This document shows positions 28,517 to 38,659 of a DNA stretch of 64,000 bases, piece by piece. This stretch comes from BOG-994 sp049514215. GTDB taxonomy: Bacteria; Pseudomonadota; Gammaproteobacteria; Burkholderiales; Burkholderiaceae_D. The stretch is taken from assembly GCA_049514215.1 (NCBI GenBank), contig JBEKVI010000063.1, positions 18,232 to 82,231 on the forward strand, given 5' to 3'. The notes below the pieces were generated by a model. It saw nothing but the letters and a program-made list of their open reading frames with translations, was not told where the DNA came from and made no database searches. The translations under genes and the position numbers were made by a program. Within the stretch, counting starts at the first letter, position 1, and the number at the start of each line of letters is the position of its first letter.

Positions 28517-29286
28517 AGGTCGTCGCATCGCGCGAGAATCCAAGTTACAAAGCTCTACGCCTCCTGGTCGAAGGCCGAGGCGGCCACAAGCGTCTCGCGC
28601 AGGCCTTCATCGAAGGGCCGCATCTATGCTCGGCCTATCTGGAACGCTTTGGCGCGCCGCTGCAATGCGTGCTCACCGAGGCTGCTGGGAGCGACGAAAC
28701 GCTTCGGCCACTCACCCAACGCGTGCCGGATCACGACCAGCTAGTGCTCGCCGATCCGTTGTTTCGCTCCCTTAGCCAGTTGGAACAGGGCGTGGGCATC
28801 GCTTTCGTCATCGCCATCCCGCAAGCGCACGCGCCTTTCTTAATCGATCAACCGTCGCTTCTCATCGATCGCCTACAGGATCCGGGCAACCTCGGATCGA
28901 TCATGCGTTCGGGTGTCGCTGCGGGGATCAAAGCGGTCTATTGCGCCAAGGGTACGGTTGCGGCGTGGTCTCAGAAAGTAGTCCGTGCCGGGATGGGCGC
29001 GCATTTCGCAATCGACATCGTCGAAGACACTGACCTGGCCGCCCTCATCGCAAGCGCGCGGATTCCGGTATTGGCCACCAGTTCTCATGCCACGAAAAGC
29101 CTCTATGAAGTCGATTTGAAGGGGCCCACCGCGTGGGTGTTCGGCAATGAAGGGCAGGGCGTCGATCCCACGATCCAGCAGGCCGTAACCGTGGTGCGCA
29201 TTCCGCAGCCTGGAGGCCTTGAGTCGCTCAATGTGGCCGCGGCCGCGGCCGTGTGCCTCTATGAGGGGGTCAGGCAGCGCGCCTAG
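28513..29286 (+). CDS. TrmH/SpoU-family RNA 2'-O-methyltransferase
   Basis: This 257-residue protein carries the SPOUT knot motifs of the TrmH/RlmB group: LIDRLQDPGNLGSIMRSGVA, FGNEGQGV and LNVAAAAAVCLYE. An N-terminal RNA-binding domain (about residues 1-95) resembles that of 23S rRNA methyltransferases, so an rRNA ribose target is likely, but the exact site cannot be told. It overlaps rnhB by ATGA and ends in the same CTAG that holds the stop of the opposing gene. Confidence 0.9.
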   Translation: MKVVASRENPSYKALRLLVEGRGGHKRLAQAFIEGPHLCSAYLERFGAPLQCVLTEAAGSDETLRPLTQRVPDHDQLVLADPLFRSLSQLEQGVGIAFVIAIPQAHAPFLIDQPSLLIDRLQDPGNLGSIMRSGVAAGIKAVYCAKGTVAAWSQKVVRAGMGAHFAIDIVEDTDLAALIASARIPVLATSSHATKSLYEVDLKGPTAWVFGNEGQGVDPTIQQAVTVVRIPQPGGLESLNVAAAAAVCLYEGVRQRA

Positions 29287-32200
29287 GGTGCGATGCGTGC
29301 CATGTTGTCCAGATACAGGACCTCGAGGTCCTCTGCTGCAACCGCCGGGCTAAAGAGGAAGCCTTGGAAGTGATCGCAGCCTGCCTCTCGCAAGGCGGCG
29401 AGCTGACGCTCGTTTTCGACACCCTCTGCAGTGACGGCCAGACCCAGTCCGCGCCCCAGGCTGATGACCGAGCGCGTGATGGCGAGGTCGCCCGCGTCGT
29501 CGAGCATGTCGCGAATGAAGCTTTGATCAATCTTCAGTGTATCGATGTCCAGTTGCTGCAGGTGCGACAAACTCGAAAAGCCTGTTCCAAAATCGTCGAT
29601 GGCAATGTGCATGCCGCGATGTTTGAGGTCGGCAATCACGTTCTTCGTCACGCCCAGATCAAAGAGCATGCTGGTTTCGGTAATTTCCACCTCGATGAAG
29701 CGCGGGTCGCACCCGGTTTCTTCGATGACAAGATCCACTTCGTCAATGAAGGTCGCCACGAGCAACTGGTGCGCCGAGAAGTTCACCGAGATGCGCCCGA
29801 TTGCCACGCCGCGGTCCATCCACTGCTTGATCTGCTGACAGGCCTTGCGAAAGACGTACAGGCCGAGTTCGTGAATCAGGCCCGACTCCTCGGCGATATT
29901 GATGAATTCCTTGGGCCCGATGGCCCCCAGGCGCGAGTCGGTCCAGCGCAAGAGAGCCTCCGCGCCCACCAATCGGCCGTCGGCCACCCCTACGCGGGGC
30001 TGGTAGTAGAGGTGCAGCGCGTCGCGCTGCAGCGCGAGTTTTAGCGCATTCTTGATGCCGGCGCGGCGTTCGCTGCGCTGCGCGAGCGAGGCCGAGAAGA
30101 ATTCGAAGCGGTTCTTGCCGTTCTCCTTGGCTTTGTACATCGCCAGGTCGGCGCTGCGCAAAAGGGCGTCCGGGGTACGTCCGTGATCTGGAAAGACGGC
30201 AACCCCGATGCTCGCCGCCACCGAAAGCCGCTGATTCTCCACGCGGATCGGTTCCTGCAGGGCGGTGATGATCCGCTGCGCGGTCTCGTGTGCGATCGCT
30301 TTTGGACGTCCATGCGCCAGAATGACCATGAACTCGTCGCCGCCGATGCGGGCGACCTCGTCGTGTTCCCGGATACAGCGCCTTAGGATCGCTGCGATTT
30401 CAACGAGCATCAGATCGCCGACGCGATGGCCCAGGGTGTCGTTGACGTTCTTGAAGTGATCCAGGTCGATGAACAGGACTGCCACGCCCGAGCTTTCGCG
30501 CATTCCCCGGTCGATGAAGGCGCGCAGCGTCGGCTCGAGCGCATTGCGGTTCAACAGCTTCGTTAAAGTGTCGCGGTTAGCGATTTCGATGAGGCGGTTT
30601 TCCGCCTCGACGCGCATGGAGACGTCCTGAACGAGCCCCAGTATGGAGGTGACACGACCGCGCGTGTCGCGCAGCGCGGCAATATGCCACTCGCATGCGA
30701 CCTGCGAGCCGTCCTGACGCAAGGCATAGGCGACGTGCCGGCGAGAATTGTTCTGCGGCAGCTCGCTGATTTCGTAGGGCGGGAAGAAGTCGGCGCGCTG
30801 TTGCGCATCGAGCAGATTTAGGTCCCAGAAAGGGCGCTCCAGGACTTGATCGCGGCGCCAGCCAAATAAGGTCTCCGCCTGGGAGGACCAGCGCGTGATG
30901 CGCTCGTCGGCGTCCAGGGTGAACGATGCCAAGGGCGTATTTTCGAAGTGCGCACTGAGGAGCCAGTTCGCCTGCTGCAGCGCGAGCTCCTGTTTCTTGC
31001 GCGCCTGGATGTCGGTCGCCGTGGTGTAGAACCCCGTGACCTTGCCGGCTTCGTCCCGCGTGGGTACATAGCGCAGCATGACCCAGCGGCGAATGCCGTC
31101 GTGGTAGCGCATCTCACGCTCGTACTGAACGAGCTGGCCGGTGAGGGCGGCCTGGATATAGGGGCGGGCGAAGCTGTAGTCATCCTCGGACATGAGATGT
31201 TTAAGAGGCAGTCCGATCAATTCTTCAGAGCGCCGGCCATGCCAAAGCGTCGAGGTGTGATTGACGAACCGGATGCGTTCCTGATCGTCGACATGGCTGA
31301 TGGGCAGAGCCACGCTGTCCATGGCACGCTGCAGTTCGCGCAGCGACTCCTCGTAGCTTAACTGGGCCTGCTTGATCTGGCTGATGTCCCGGGTGACGCA
31401 GTACATGCCGCGCACGCTCTGACTTTCGTCGCGGTCAGGCAACCAGTCGACCGCAATCCAGGCTGCGACATGGCCATGCAGAGTCACGGCATGCTCCGAA
31501 CGCAAGGTGGTTCCCTGGAGCGCTGCGCGAAACGCTTGGAGCATCTCCTCGCTCGCTTCGGCGGGAAAAACCTCGTGAGAAGCGGTGTTGACAATGCCTT
31601 CCTTGCGTCGCCCGATGAGGTGCGCGAACGCCCGGTTGGCGTAGCGATAAATTCCTTCGGGATCGAGATAGCTCATGGGAAGCGGGAAGTTCTCGATGAA
31701 CTGCTCGATCCACTGCTGCTGCTGCGATAGTCTCTCCTGGGCCTGGCGCACCTCGGTGATGTCGTAGGCGATCCCGTAGGTGCCGCGCGGCTTGCCGGCT
31801 TCGTCGTTGTCGGCGACGATCACCACGCGCCACCAGCGCGATTCGCTTGCCTTGGGGGCCGAACGCCTTTCGAATTGCACCCGGCCATGCTCAGCAACCT
31901 TCTCCAGCTCAATCTGAAGTTGGGCGTCGATCTCCGGACCGAAGACCTCCAGGGGCGTCCGTCCGATGACCTCGCGCTCGGTCAAGCCGTTGTCCTCGAG
32001 GAAACGGTTGTTGCAGTAGCGGTAGCGTCGATCGGTTCCGAGGTAACTGATCTGGGCGGGCAGGTTATCGGTCAGCACCCGAATGCGCGCCTGTTCCTCG
32101 CGCAGCGCCCCTTGTGTGCGCTTTTGGATGTCGATACTGCGGGAGGCGACATAGACGCCCTGAACATCGCCGTTGCGCAGCCGGTAGGGGTGGTAGCGTA

Positions 32201-33266
32201 CTTCGCGCCAACCCGGATGACCATTTAGGGCATCGCGGGCTTCCAAGCGGACGAATTCGCCCGCGAGCGCGCGCTCGAAAAAGGGTTTGCGGCTGTCGGC
32301 GATCTCGCGGCCTAGGACTTGTTCGACAGAGCGGCCAAGGACTTCCTCGCGCGAGCGCCCCGATAGTTGCAAGAACGCGGGATTGGCATAGCGGTAACGG
32401 CGCTCCCGGTCGAGAAAGGCGATAGCTTCGGGAATGTCATCGGTGAAGGTGCGAAACTGCTCTTCGCTCTGCTGGACGGCCGTGGCCACGGTATGCTGGG
32501 TGTCGACCGTATTGCAAAAAAGGAAGATGTTGGTCTCGCCGGGCTGCGGGCGCGTCTCCGGACTGAAGCGAAAATGGATCCACGGCGCGCTTTCGATAGG
32601 CTCCCCCCATTGCAACTCGAATTCGGCCGAAAGTCCCGCTACGCAATCGCGAAAGTGCGGCTGGAGCTGACGCGCGAGCGCGTTCACGGGTTTGGCGAGA
32701 TCCAAAAGGAGGGCGTTTTCGGGGCCAAGCAGTGCCGAGAGGGACTCGTTGTTCCAAAGGAGCGCACCGGATCGGTCGAACAGCGCCATGGCCATCGGAA
32801 TCCCTTCGGCGCTTAAGGAGCGCGTCTTGGCGGGCAAGGCGTTCTCTGCGTGGGCGCTGGCGATGACCGCCACGACGATAACGCCACGGCCAGCGATGCT
32901 GGCTGGCCGCAGCTCGATCCGCGAGCGCTGCTCGTTATTGAGGCCGGCTTGGATCTGCAGGGCTTCTCCGCGCGCGACGCGTTCCAGATAGGGCTTGAGG
33001 ACCCGCCAGTTGGTCGGGCCCATGAGATCGGCCAGGACGCGGGCATTGCCGTCGGAGGATACGGCTAACATCCGCTCCCGACAGTGCGGGCCCATGGAAA
33101 GGAGGCCAAAGTCGGCGTCGATAAGACATACCGCTGCGCTCATCCAGGCTTCAAGCAAGCTGACGGTGCGTTCATGGGTCGCACTGTCATCGTCGCAGCC
33201 CAGCTCCACGGCCGTGGCGCTTTCGCTGTCCACCGAGATGATCCGCTTGATCGGGTCAATCAGCAC
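29283..33266 (-). CDS. cytoplasmic multi-PAS GGDEF-EAL cyclic-di-GMP protein
   Basis: This 1327-residue protein has no signal peptide or membrane segment, so it should be cytoplasmic. I count seven PAS-type repeats from about residue 40 to 890, several with the (R)YRYANPAF-like core. A GGDEF domain follows with the intact motif GGDEF near residue 974 and an EAL domain with EALLRW near 1101 and the usual metal residues (ETSMLF, DDFGTGFSSL). Both enzyme motifs look intact, so it could make and break cyclic di-GMP. Some PAS repeats may bind haem or flavin; the sequence does not say which. The start is a GTG; later starts are possible. It is tail to tail with the SpoU-type gene. Confidence 0.9.
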   Translation of the reverse strand: MLIDPIKRIISVDSESATAVELGCDDDSATHERTVSLLEAWMSAAVCLIDADFGLLSMGPHCRERMLAVSSDGNARVLADLMGPTNWRVLKPYLERVARGEALQIQAGLNNEQRSRIELRPASIAGRGVIVVAVIASAHAENALPAKTRSLSAEGIPMAMALFDRSGALLWNNESLSALLGPENALLLDLAKPVNALARQLQPHFRDCVAGLSAEFELQWGEPIESAPWIHFRFSPETRPQPGETNIFLFCNTVDTQHTVATAVQQSEEQFRTFTDDIPEAIAFLDRERRYRYANPAFLQLSGRSREEVLGRSVEQVLGREIADSRKPFFERALAGEFVRLEARDALNGHPGWREVRYHPYRLRNGDVQGVYVASRSIDIQKRTQGALREEQARIRVLTDNLPAQISYLGTDRRYRYCNNRFLEDNGLTEREVIGRTPLEVFGPEIDAQLQIELEKVAEHGRVQFERRSAPKASESRWWRVVIVADNDEAGKPRGTYGIAYDITEVRQAQERLSQQQQWIEQFIENFPLPMSYLDPEGIYRYANRAFAHLIGRRKEGIVNTASHEVFPAEASEEMLQAFRAALQGTTLRSEHAVTLHGHVAAWIAVDWLPDRDESQSVRGMYCVTRDISQIKQAQLSYEESLRELQRAMDSVALPISHVDDQERIRFVNHTSTLWHGRRSEELIGLPLKHLMSEDDYSFARPYIQAALTGQLVQYEREMRYHDGIRRWVMLRYVPTRDEAGKVTGFYTTATDIQARKKQELALQQANWLLSAHFENTPLASFTLDADERITRWSSQAETLFGWRRDQVLERPFWDLNLLDAQQRADFFPPYEISELPQNNSRRHVAYALRQDGSQVACEWHIAALRDTRGRVTSILGLVQDVSMRVEAENRLIEIANRDTLTKLLNRNALEPTLRAFIDRGMRESSGVAVLFIDLDHFKNVNDTLGHRVGDLMLVEIAAILRRCIREHDEVARIGGDEFMVILAHGRPKAIAHETAQRIITALQEPIRVENQRLSVAASIGVAVFPDHGRTPDALLRSADLAMYKAKENGKNRFEFFSASLAQRSERRAGIKNALKLALQRDALHLYYQPRVGVADGRLVGAEALLRWTDSRLGAIGPKEFINIAEESGLIHELGLYVFRKACQQIKQWMDRGVAIGRISVNFSAHQLLVATFIDEVDLVIEETGCDPRFIEVEITETSMLFDLGVTKNVIADLKHRGMHIAIDDFGTGFSSLSHLQQLDIDTLKIDQSFIRDMLDDAGDLAITRSVISLGRGLGLAVTAEGVENERQLAALREAGCDHFQGFLFSPAVAAEDLEVLYLDNMARIAP

Positions 33267-33376
33267 GGTTCTGGTTCACGCATTTGGGCATTTCTTTGAC
33301 CCACTTCGTACGAAAGGGGATGAGCAGAGCCGGGCGGCCCTTCTGTTTTGTCGGACGTTGCTACCTACGTTGTGTC

Positions 33377-34228
33377 CTAAAAGCCGCGTGAATCCAAGCG
33401 CACGTCCTGCAGTATGGTGGTCGCAATCTCTTCGATGGACTTGGTCGTCGACGAGAGCCAGTGAATGCTCTCGCGGCGCATGAGCGCTTCGGCCTCGTTC
33501 ACTTCATAGCGGCAGTTCTCGAGCGAGGCGTACTTGCTGCCCGGCCGGCGCTCGTTGCGCACTTCGGCAAGGCGCTCGGGCGAGATCGACAGGCCAAAGA
33601 GCTTGCTTTTGAACTCCGGAAGCACCGAGGGAAGGCGGTTACGTTCGAAGTCCTCCGGGATGAGCGGATAGTTGGCCGCCTTGATCCCGTATTGCATCGC
33701 GAGATAAAGACTCGTCGGAGTCTTGCCGCTACGGGAGACGCCAATGAGGATCACGTCGGCCTTTTGCAGGCCCTTGTGCAGCTGCCCGTCGTCGTGGGCC
33801 AAGGCGAAGTTGATCGCCTCGATGCGCTGGTTGTACTGCTTGCTGTCCGACATGTTGTGAGAGCGCCCGATGGAATGGGAGGACTGGGCGCCCAGCTCCT
33901 TTTCCAACGGCTCGATAAACGTCTGGATGAGGTCCAGGAATAGGCCTTGCGAAGCCCGGACGGCCAGATTGATTGCGGGATTGACCAGCGTGCTGAAAAC
34001 AATGGGCCGCGCCCCGCCTAGTTCAACCACGCGCGCGATGCGCTGGATCACCTCGCCCGCCTTCTCGAGCGTATCGATAAAGGGCATGCGGACCTGGTTG
34101 AACTCCACACCATCGAACTGGGATAGCAAACTGTGGCCGAAGGTCTCCGCGGTAATTCCCGTTCCGTCCGAAACGAAGAAAACAGTACGCGGGAGAGGAG
34201 GGCGGCCGGCGGAGGGGAGGTCGGGCAT
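33377..34228 (-). CDS. ppsR: phosphoenolpyruvate synthase regulatory protein (kinase/pyrophosphorylase)
   Basis: PpsR inactivates PEP synthase by ADP-dependent phosphorylation and reactivates it by Pi-dependent removal. The 283-residue protein has VFFVSDGTGITAETFG at the N terminus and the P-loop GVSRSGKT (about 163-170), both diagnostic of the DUF299 family. It is divergent from ppsA, its target, which supports the assignment. No defect is visible here, unlike in ppsA. Confidence 0.96.
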   Translation of the reverse strand: MPDLPSAGRPPLPRTVFFVSDGTGITAETFGHSLLSQFDGVEFNQVRMPFIDTLEKAGEVIQRIARVVELGGARPIVFSTLVNPAINLAVRASQGLFLDLIQTFIEPLEKELGAQSSHSIGRSHNMSDSKQYNQRIEAINFALAHDDGQLHKGLQKADVILIGVSRSGKTPTSLYLAMQYGIKAANYPLIPEDFERNRLPSVLPEFKSKLFGLSISPERLAEVRNERRPGSKYASLENCRYEVNEAEALMRRESIHWLSSTTKSIEEIATTILQDVRLDSRGF

Positions 34229-34250
34229 TTCGAAAAAGGGCGATGTTGCG

Positions 34251-34278
34251 TTGCAAAAAGGACCACGCAGGCTAAAAT
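34251..34278 (+). promoter_or_regulatory. candidate sigma-70 promoter of ppsA
   Basis: TTGCAA (34251-34256) and TAAAAT (34273-34278) are 16 bases apart, about 40 bases upstream of the ppsA start in the divergent ppsR/ppsA gap. Confidence 0.4.
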
Positions 34279-34318
34279 GCGCCCGAGCAATTTAACATCA
34301 ATCAGCAAGAGGATGCGT

Positions 34319-36596
34319 ATGGCGGATCCCGCCTTGGTAGTGGATTTTGAGGGCCTGCGGGCGGGCGATATCGACACCGTCGGAGGCAAAAACGCCTCCT
34401 TGGGCGAAATGATCAGCCAGCTTGCTCCGGCGGGCGTGCGCGTACCGGGTGGTTTTGCTACAACAGCCCAGGCCTTTCGTGAATTCCTCGATCATAGTGC
34501 GCTGACGGCCCGGATCGAAGAGCGCCTAAGAACCCTGGACGTCGACGACGTCCGTTCGCTGGCCAAAGCGGGGGCCGAGGTCCGTGAATGGATCATGGCT
34601 GCCCCCTTTCCTGACGATCTCGAAAAGCAGATAAGAGATAAATATCAGCAGCTTGTGGAGGATAGTTCGAGTGAAATGTCATTTGCTGTTCGGTCCTCTG
34701 CAACTGCCGAGGATCTCCCGGATGCCTCATTTGCGGGGCAACAGGAAACGTTCCTCAACGTCGTTGGCATCGAGGAGATCCTAAAAAGCATCAAGGAGGT
34801 CTTCGCTTCGCTGTACAACGATCGGGCCATCTCCTATCGCGTCCACAAGGGCTTCGTGCACGCGCAAGTCGCGCTATCGGCCGGGGTGCAGCGCATGGTC
34901 CGAAGCGACCTCGCAGCCTCAGGCGTGATGTTTACGCTGGATACGGAATCCGGTTTCTCGGGGGTCGTGTTTTTGACCGCAAGCTATGGACTGGGTGAGA
35001 CCGTGGTCCAAGGAGCCGTAAATCCGGACGAGTTCTACATCCACAAGCCGACCCTGGCGGCCGGCCGCTTTCCGATCATCCGGCGCCAGATCGGCTCCAA
35101 ACTGATCAGGATGCAGTACACCGAAAAAGGCGAGGCGGGACGTGTGAAAACGGTCGAGGTGCCCGCCGAGATGCGCAATCGCTATTGCCTATCGGACGAA
35201 GACGTCATCGAACTGGCCCGCTATGCGGTCTTAATCGAGCAACACTATGGTCGCCCCATGGATATTGAATGGGGCAAGGATGGGCTGGACGGACAGATTT
35301 ACATATTGCAGGCGCGTCCAGAGACCGTAAAGTCGCGCGGGCCCGCCGGGGGCGCTGAGATGCGCTTTAAGCTCAAGTCCCAGTCGGCGGTGTTGGTTTC
35401 CGGGCGAGCCATCGGACAGAAGATCGGGGCGGGGCCTGTGCGGGTCATTTTGGATCCCTCTGAGATGGAGCGGGTCCAGCCCGGCGACGTTTTGGTCGCC
35501 GACATGACCGACCCCAACTGGGAGCCGGTCATGAAACGTGCGGCGGCCATCGTGACCAACCGGGGCGGGCGAACCTGTCATGCGGCCATCATCGCCCGCG
35601 AGCTGGGCGTGCCGGCCGTGGTCGGCTGTGGCGATGCGACGGAGATTCTGAAGGATGGGACTCTTGTGACCGTGTCTTGCGCCGAGGGCGATGAGGGCCA
35701 CATCTATGACGGCCTTCTGGAGACCGAAGTGACCGAGGTGCAGCGCGGAACACTGCCGCCCATTCCGGTCAAGATCATGATGAACGTCGGCAACCCGCAA
35801 CTGGCCTTTGACTTCCAGGCGATTCCCAATGAGGGAGTGGGACTGGCGCGCCTGGAGTTCATCATCAACAACAATATCGGGGTCCACCCCAAAGCCATCC
35901 TCGAATATCCCAATATTGATGGGGATCTGAAAAAGGCCGTGGAAAGCGTCGCGCGCGGCCACGCTTCGCCCCAATGAGTACAAGAAGCTCATCGGGGGAT
36001 CGCGCTACGAGCCCGACGAGGAAAACCCGATGCTGGGCTTTCGCGGTGCCTCGCGCTATATCGCTCCGAGTTTCGCGGAATGCTTCGAGATGGAATGCAA
36101 GGCGATGAAGCGGGTGCGTGACGAGATGGGCCTCGTCAATGTCGAACTCATGGTGCCCTTTGTACGTACGCTCAATGAGGCATCCCAAGTCATTGATCTG
36201 CTCGGCCGTAACGGCTTAAGGCGCGGGGAGAACGGCTTGCGCATCATCATGATGTGCGAACTTCCCTCCAACGCCATCCTCGCCGAACACTTCCTTGAGT
36301 ACTTTGACGGCTTTTCCATCGGCTCGAACGATCTGACCCAACTGACGCTCGGGCTGGACCGCGATTCGGGTCTCGTCGCTGCAGGCTTTGACGAGCGCGA
36401 CGAGTCTGTCAAATTCTTGCTCGCACGCGCCATTCAGGCTTGCCTTGCCGCAGGCAAGTACGTGGGTATCTGCGGGCAGGGACCCTCAGACCACGTCGAT
36501 TTCGCGCAATGGCTCGTCGACCAGGGGATTGCGTCGATATCGCTGAATCCCGATACGGTCGTTGATACCTGGACCAAACTCACCAAACCGGGCTAG
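34319..36596 (+). pseudogene. ppsA: phosphoenolpyruvate synthase, frameshifted by an internal deletion
   Basis: PpsA converts pyruvate and ATP to PEP in gluconeogenesis. The first frame (34319-35977) carries the ATP-grasp domain and the phospho-His domain, with GGRTCHAAIIARELG. It reaches DLKKAVESVARGHASP and then stops at 35975-35977. The next frame resumes at 35973 with NEYKKLIGGSRYEPDEENPM and runs through the PEP domain with the catalytic Cys in GICGQGPSDH to 36596. In normal PpsA about 33 residues, including the RLSDFKS segment, lie between ASP and NEY, so roughly 98 bases are missing. The rest is well conserved, so either a recent mutation or a sequence error is possible. AGAGG stands six bases before the ATG at 34319. 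Confidence 0.85.
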
Positions 36597-36652
36597 GATG
36601 GTGAGACAATAAGTGATCCGGGCGGCAGGCGGCCCGGGCGGGGGCAGGCCAA

Positions 36653-37168
36653 ATGCCAAGAAGTTGGATCGGGTTCGGTCTTGCGGCGCTCGCCTTCGGG
36701 GCGCCGTGGGCGGTGTCGGCCGATCCGATCTATCGGTGGGTCGATGCGCAAGGCGTTGTGAACTACGGCTCGCGTCCGCCCGAAACCGGACCCGAATCCA
36801 AGAGCGTGCGTCCCGTCGTCACCGAGCCCGCGGTCGTGGTGCACGATACCCCTCAGGAAAAGGCGCAACGCGAGAAGCGTGCGATGGACGCTCAGATCGC
36901 AGAAGAGGCGCGCCTGCGGCGCGCTCTGCTCGAAGAGCAAATCGAAGTCCAGCGTGCGCAGGCCGAAGCGTTGCGCAGTCAGGCAGCAGCCGCGCAGGCG
37001 CAGGCCCCGTATGCTTGCGATGATGGATCAGCCGACTGCTATGGGTTCGGCTATCCGGTGTACTTCGCGCGACGTCTGGCGCGACCGCGGCCCGCCTTCG
37101 GACCACGGGGCCCGGCGCATCCGGCAGAGCAGAGGGTCGCCATGCACGCGCCCGGGAGAACCTTCTAG
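36653..37168 (+). CDS. exported DUF4124-type protein with coiled coil
   Basis: This 171-residue protein has a signal peptide (ALAFGAPWAVSA), then a DUF4124-like motif DPIYRWVDAQGVVNYGSRPP. A charged helical stretch rich in Ala, Glu, Arg and Gln follows (about residues 70-125), then CDDGSADCYGFGYP and a basic, Pro-rich tail. The two cysteines could form a disulfide in the periplasm. DUF4124 proteins are common in proteobacteria and mostly of unknown function. It stands alone between ppsA and the NfeD-like gene. Confidence 0.75.
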   Translation: MPRSWIGFGLAALAFGAPWAVSADPIYRWVDAQGVVNYGSRPPETGPESKSVRPVVTEPAVVVHDTPQEKAQREKRAMDAQIAEEARLRRALLEEQIEVQRAQAEALRSQAAAAQAQAPYACDDGSADCYGFGYPVYFARRLARPRPAFGPRGPAHPAEQRVAMHAPGRTF

Positions 37169-37252
37169 AGCGTTGCCGGCCTTGCCCAGGTGGCAGCCGC
37201 GGCGCGCGCGGCGTATCCTTGCGGCCTCGGTGCCAAGAATCTGGGAGGGACA

Positions 37253-37690
37253 ATGGCCGATTATGTTGCCTGGTTCATCATGGCCGCGATCCTCGTCGTG
37301 GCCGAGCTTCTGACCGGCAGCTTTTATCTGCTCATGGTGGCGATCGGTTTTTTTGCCGGGGGTGTGGCCGCGCTCACGGGAGCCGTTTTGCCCCTGCAGT
37401 GCGTGGTGGTGGCCATTGTCGGCTGGCTGGCCATCGTTCTCTTGCGGCGGACCCGCTTCGGGCAGCGAACCCGACGCCTTGCGACCGGTTCGAATCCGGA
37501 CGTCGTACTTGACGTCGGTCAGACGGTCGACGTGTGGTCCTGGCAGGAGGGTACCGCGCGCGTGCGCTATCGAGGCAGTGACTGGGACGCCGTGCCGGAG
37601 TCTCCCGAGCATCCTGCAACCGGCACCCTGGTGATCAAGGCGATTCGAGGAAGTACCCTTGTTCTTGGCCCGACACACCCAACTCATTAG
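37253..37690 (+). CDS. NfeD-like membrane protein
   Basis: The 145-residue protein has three hydrophobic segments (about residues 5-70) and a C-terminal OB-fold-like domain with VGQTVDVWSWQEGTARVRYR then GSDWDA, the pattern of short NfeD/YbbK-partner proteins. GGGAGG stands before the ATG at 37253. It lies nine bases upstream of a stomatin-like gene; NfeD and SPFH proteins are usual partners in membrane microdomains and quality control. Confidence 0.85.
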   Translation: MADYVAWFIMAAILVVAELLTGSFYLLMVAIGFFAGGVAALTGAVLPLQCVVVAIVGWLAIVLLRRTRFGQRTRRLATGSNPDVVLDVGQTVDVWSWQEGTARVRYRGSDWDAVPESPEHPATGTLVIKAIRGSTLVLGPTHPTH

Positions 37691-37699
37691 GAATTCTGA

Positions 37700-38629
37700 A
37701 TGGACGGTCTTCTGATTTTGGCACTGGTGGTGCTCTTTCTGGTCATCTTGGTGGTGGCCAAGAGCATCAAGGTCGTGCCGCAGCAGCACGCATGGGTGGT
37801 GGAGCGTCTGGGTAAGTACCATGAGACGCTCGCCCCGGGAGCGAGCCTTGTCATTCCCTTCATCGATCGGGTTGCCTACAAGCACGTTCTCAAGGAGATC
37901 CCCCTCGATGTTCCCAGCCAGGTGTGCATCACGCGTGATAACACCCAGTTGCAGGTCGACGGGATTCTCTATTTTCAGGTGACCGATCCGATGCGGGCAT
38001 CCTACGGATCCTCGAATTTCGTAGTCGCGATCACGCAGCTTGCGCAAACCACGCTGCGCTCGGTCATCGGCAAACTGGAGCTGGACAAGACTTTCGAGGA
38101 GCGCGATGTGATCAACCACAGCGTGGTCTCGGCGATCGATCAGTCGGCGATGAATTGGGGGGTGAAGGTACTGCGCTATGAAATCAAGGACCTGACCCCG
38201 CCCAAGGAGATTTTGCATGCGATGCAGGCGCAGATCACGGCCGAACGCGAGAAACGGGCCTTGATTGCGGCCTCCGAAGGCCGTCGCCAGGAGCAGATCA
38301 ACATCGCCACCGGTGAGAGGGAAGCGTCGATCGCCCGCTCCGAGGGCGAAAAGCAGGCCGTCATCAACAAGGCCCAGGGAGAGGCTGCCTCGGTTCTGGC
38401 CATCGCCGAAGCGACCGCCTCGGCCATCCGCCAGGTGGCGGCCGCCATCCAGGCACCCGGGGGCATGGATGCGGTGAGTCTGAAGGTCGCCGAACGTTAT
38501 GTCGACGCTTTCGGCAATCTGGCCAAGACCAACAACGCCATCATCGTTCCGGCCAACCTTGCCGATATCTCGGGATTGATTGCAGCGGCGATGCAGGTCG
38601 TGCGCAGTCAGTCGGCCGCGCGCGCCTGA
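37700..38629 (+). CDS. SPFH/stomatin-like membrane protein, QmcA-like
   Basis: The 309-residue protein has an N-terminal membrane segment (about 3-21), then an SPFH/band-7 domain with VVPQQHAWVVERLGKYHETL and VDGILYFQVTDP. A long coiled coil rich in Glu, Ala, Lys and Arg follows (about 165-245). Length and pattern resemble QmcA/YbbK and paraslipin. These proteins oligomerise in the inner membrane and often modulate FtsH-type proteolysis. Paired with the NfeD-like gene directly upstream. Confidence 0.9.
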   Translation: MDGLLILALVVLFLVILVVAKSIKVVPQQHAWVVERLGKYHETLAPGASLVIPFIDRVAYKHVLKEIPLDVPSQVCITRDNTQLQVDGILYFQVTDPMRASYGSSNFVVAITQLAQTTLRSVIGKLELDKTFEERDVINHSVVSAIDQSAMNWGVKVLRYEIKDLTPPKEILHAMQAQITAEREKRALIAASEGRRQEQINIATGEREASIARSEGEKQAVINKAQGEAASVLAIAEATASAIRQVAAAIQAPGGMDAVSLKVAERYVDAFGNLAKTNNAIIVPANLADISGLIAAAMQVVRSQSAARA

Positions 38630-38659
38630 GCCACCCAAGCGACGCAAGCGCGATGCTCG

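Noticed and set aside
37028..38647. 539-residue minus-strand frame opposite the NfeD-like and stomatin-like genes
   Set aside because: Shadow of two clear genes in high-GC DNA, with no recognisable motif.
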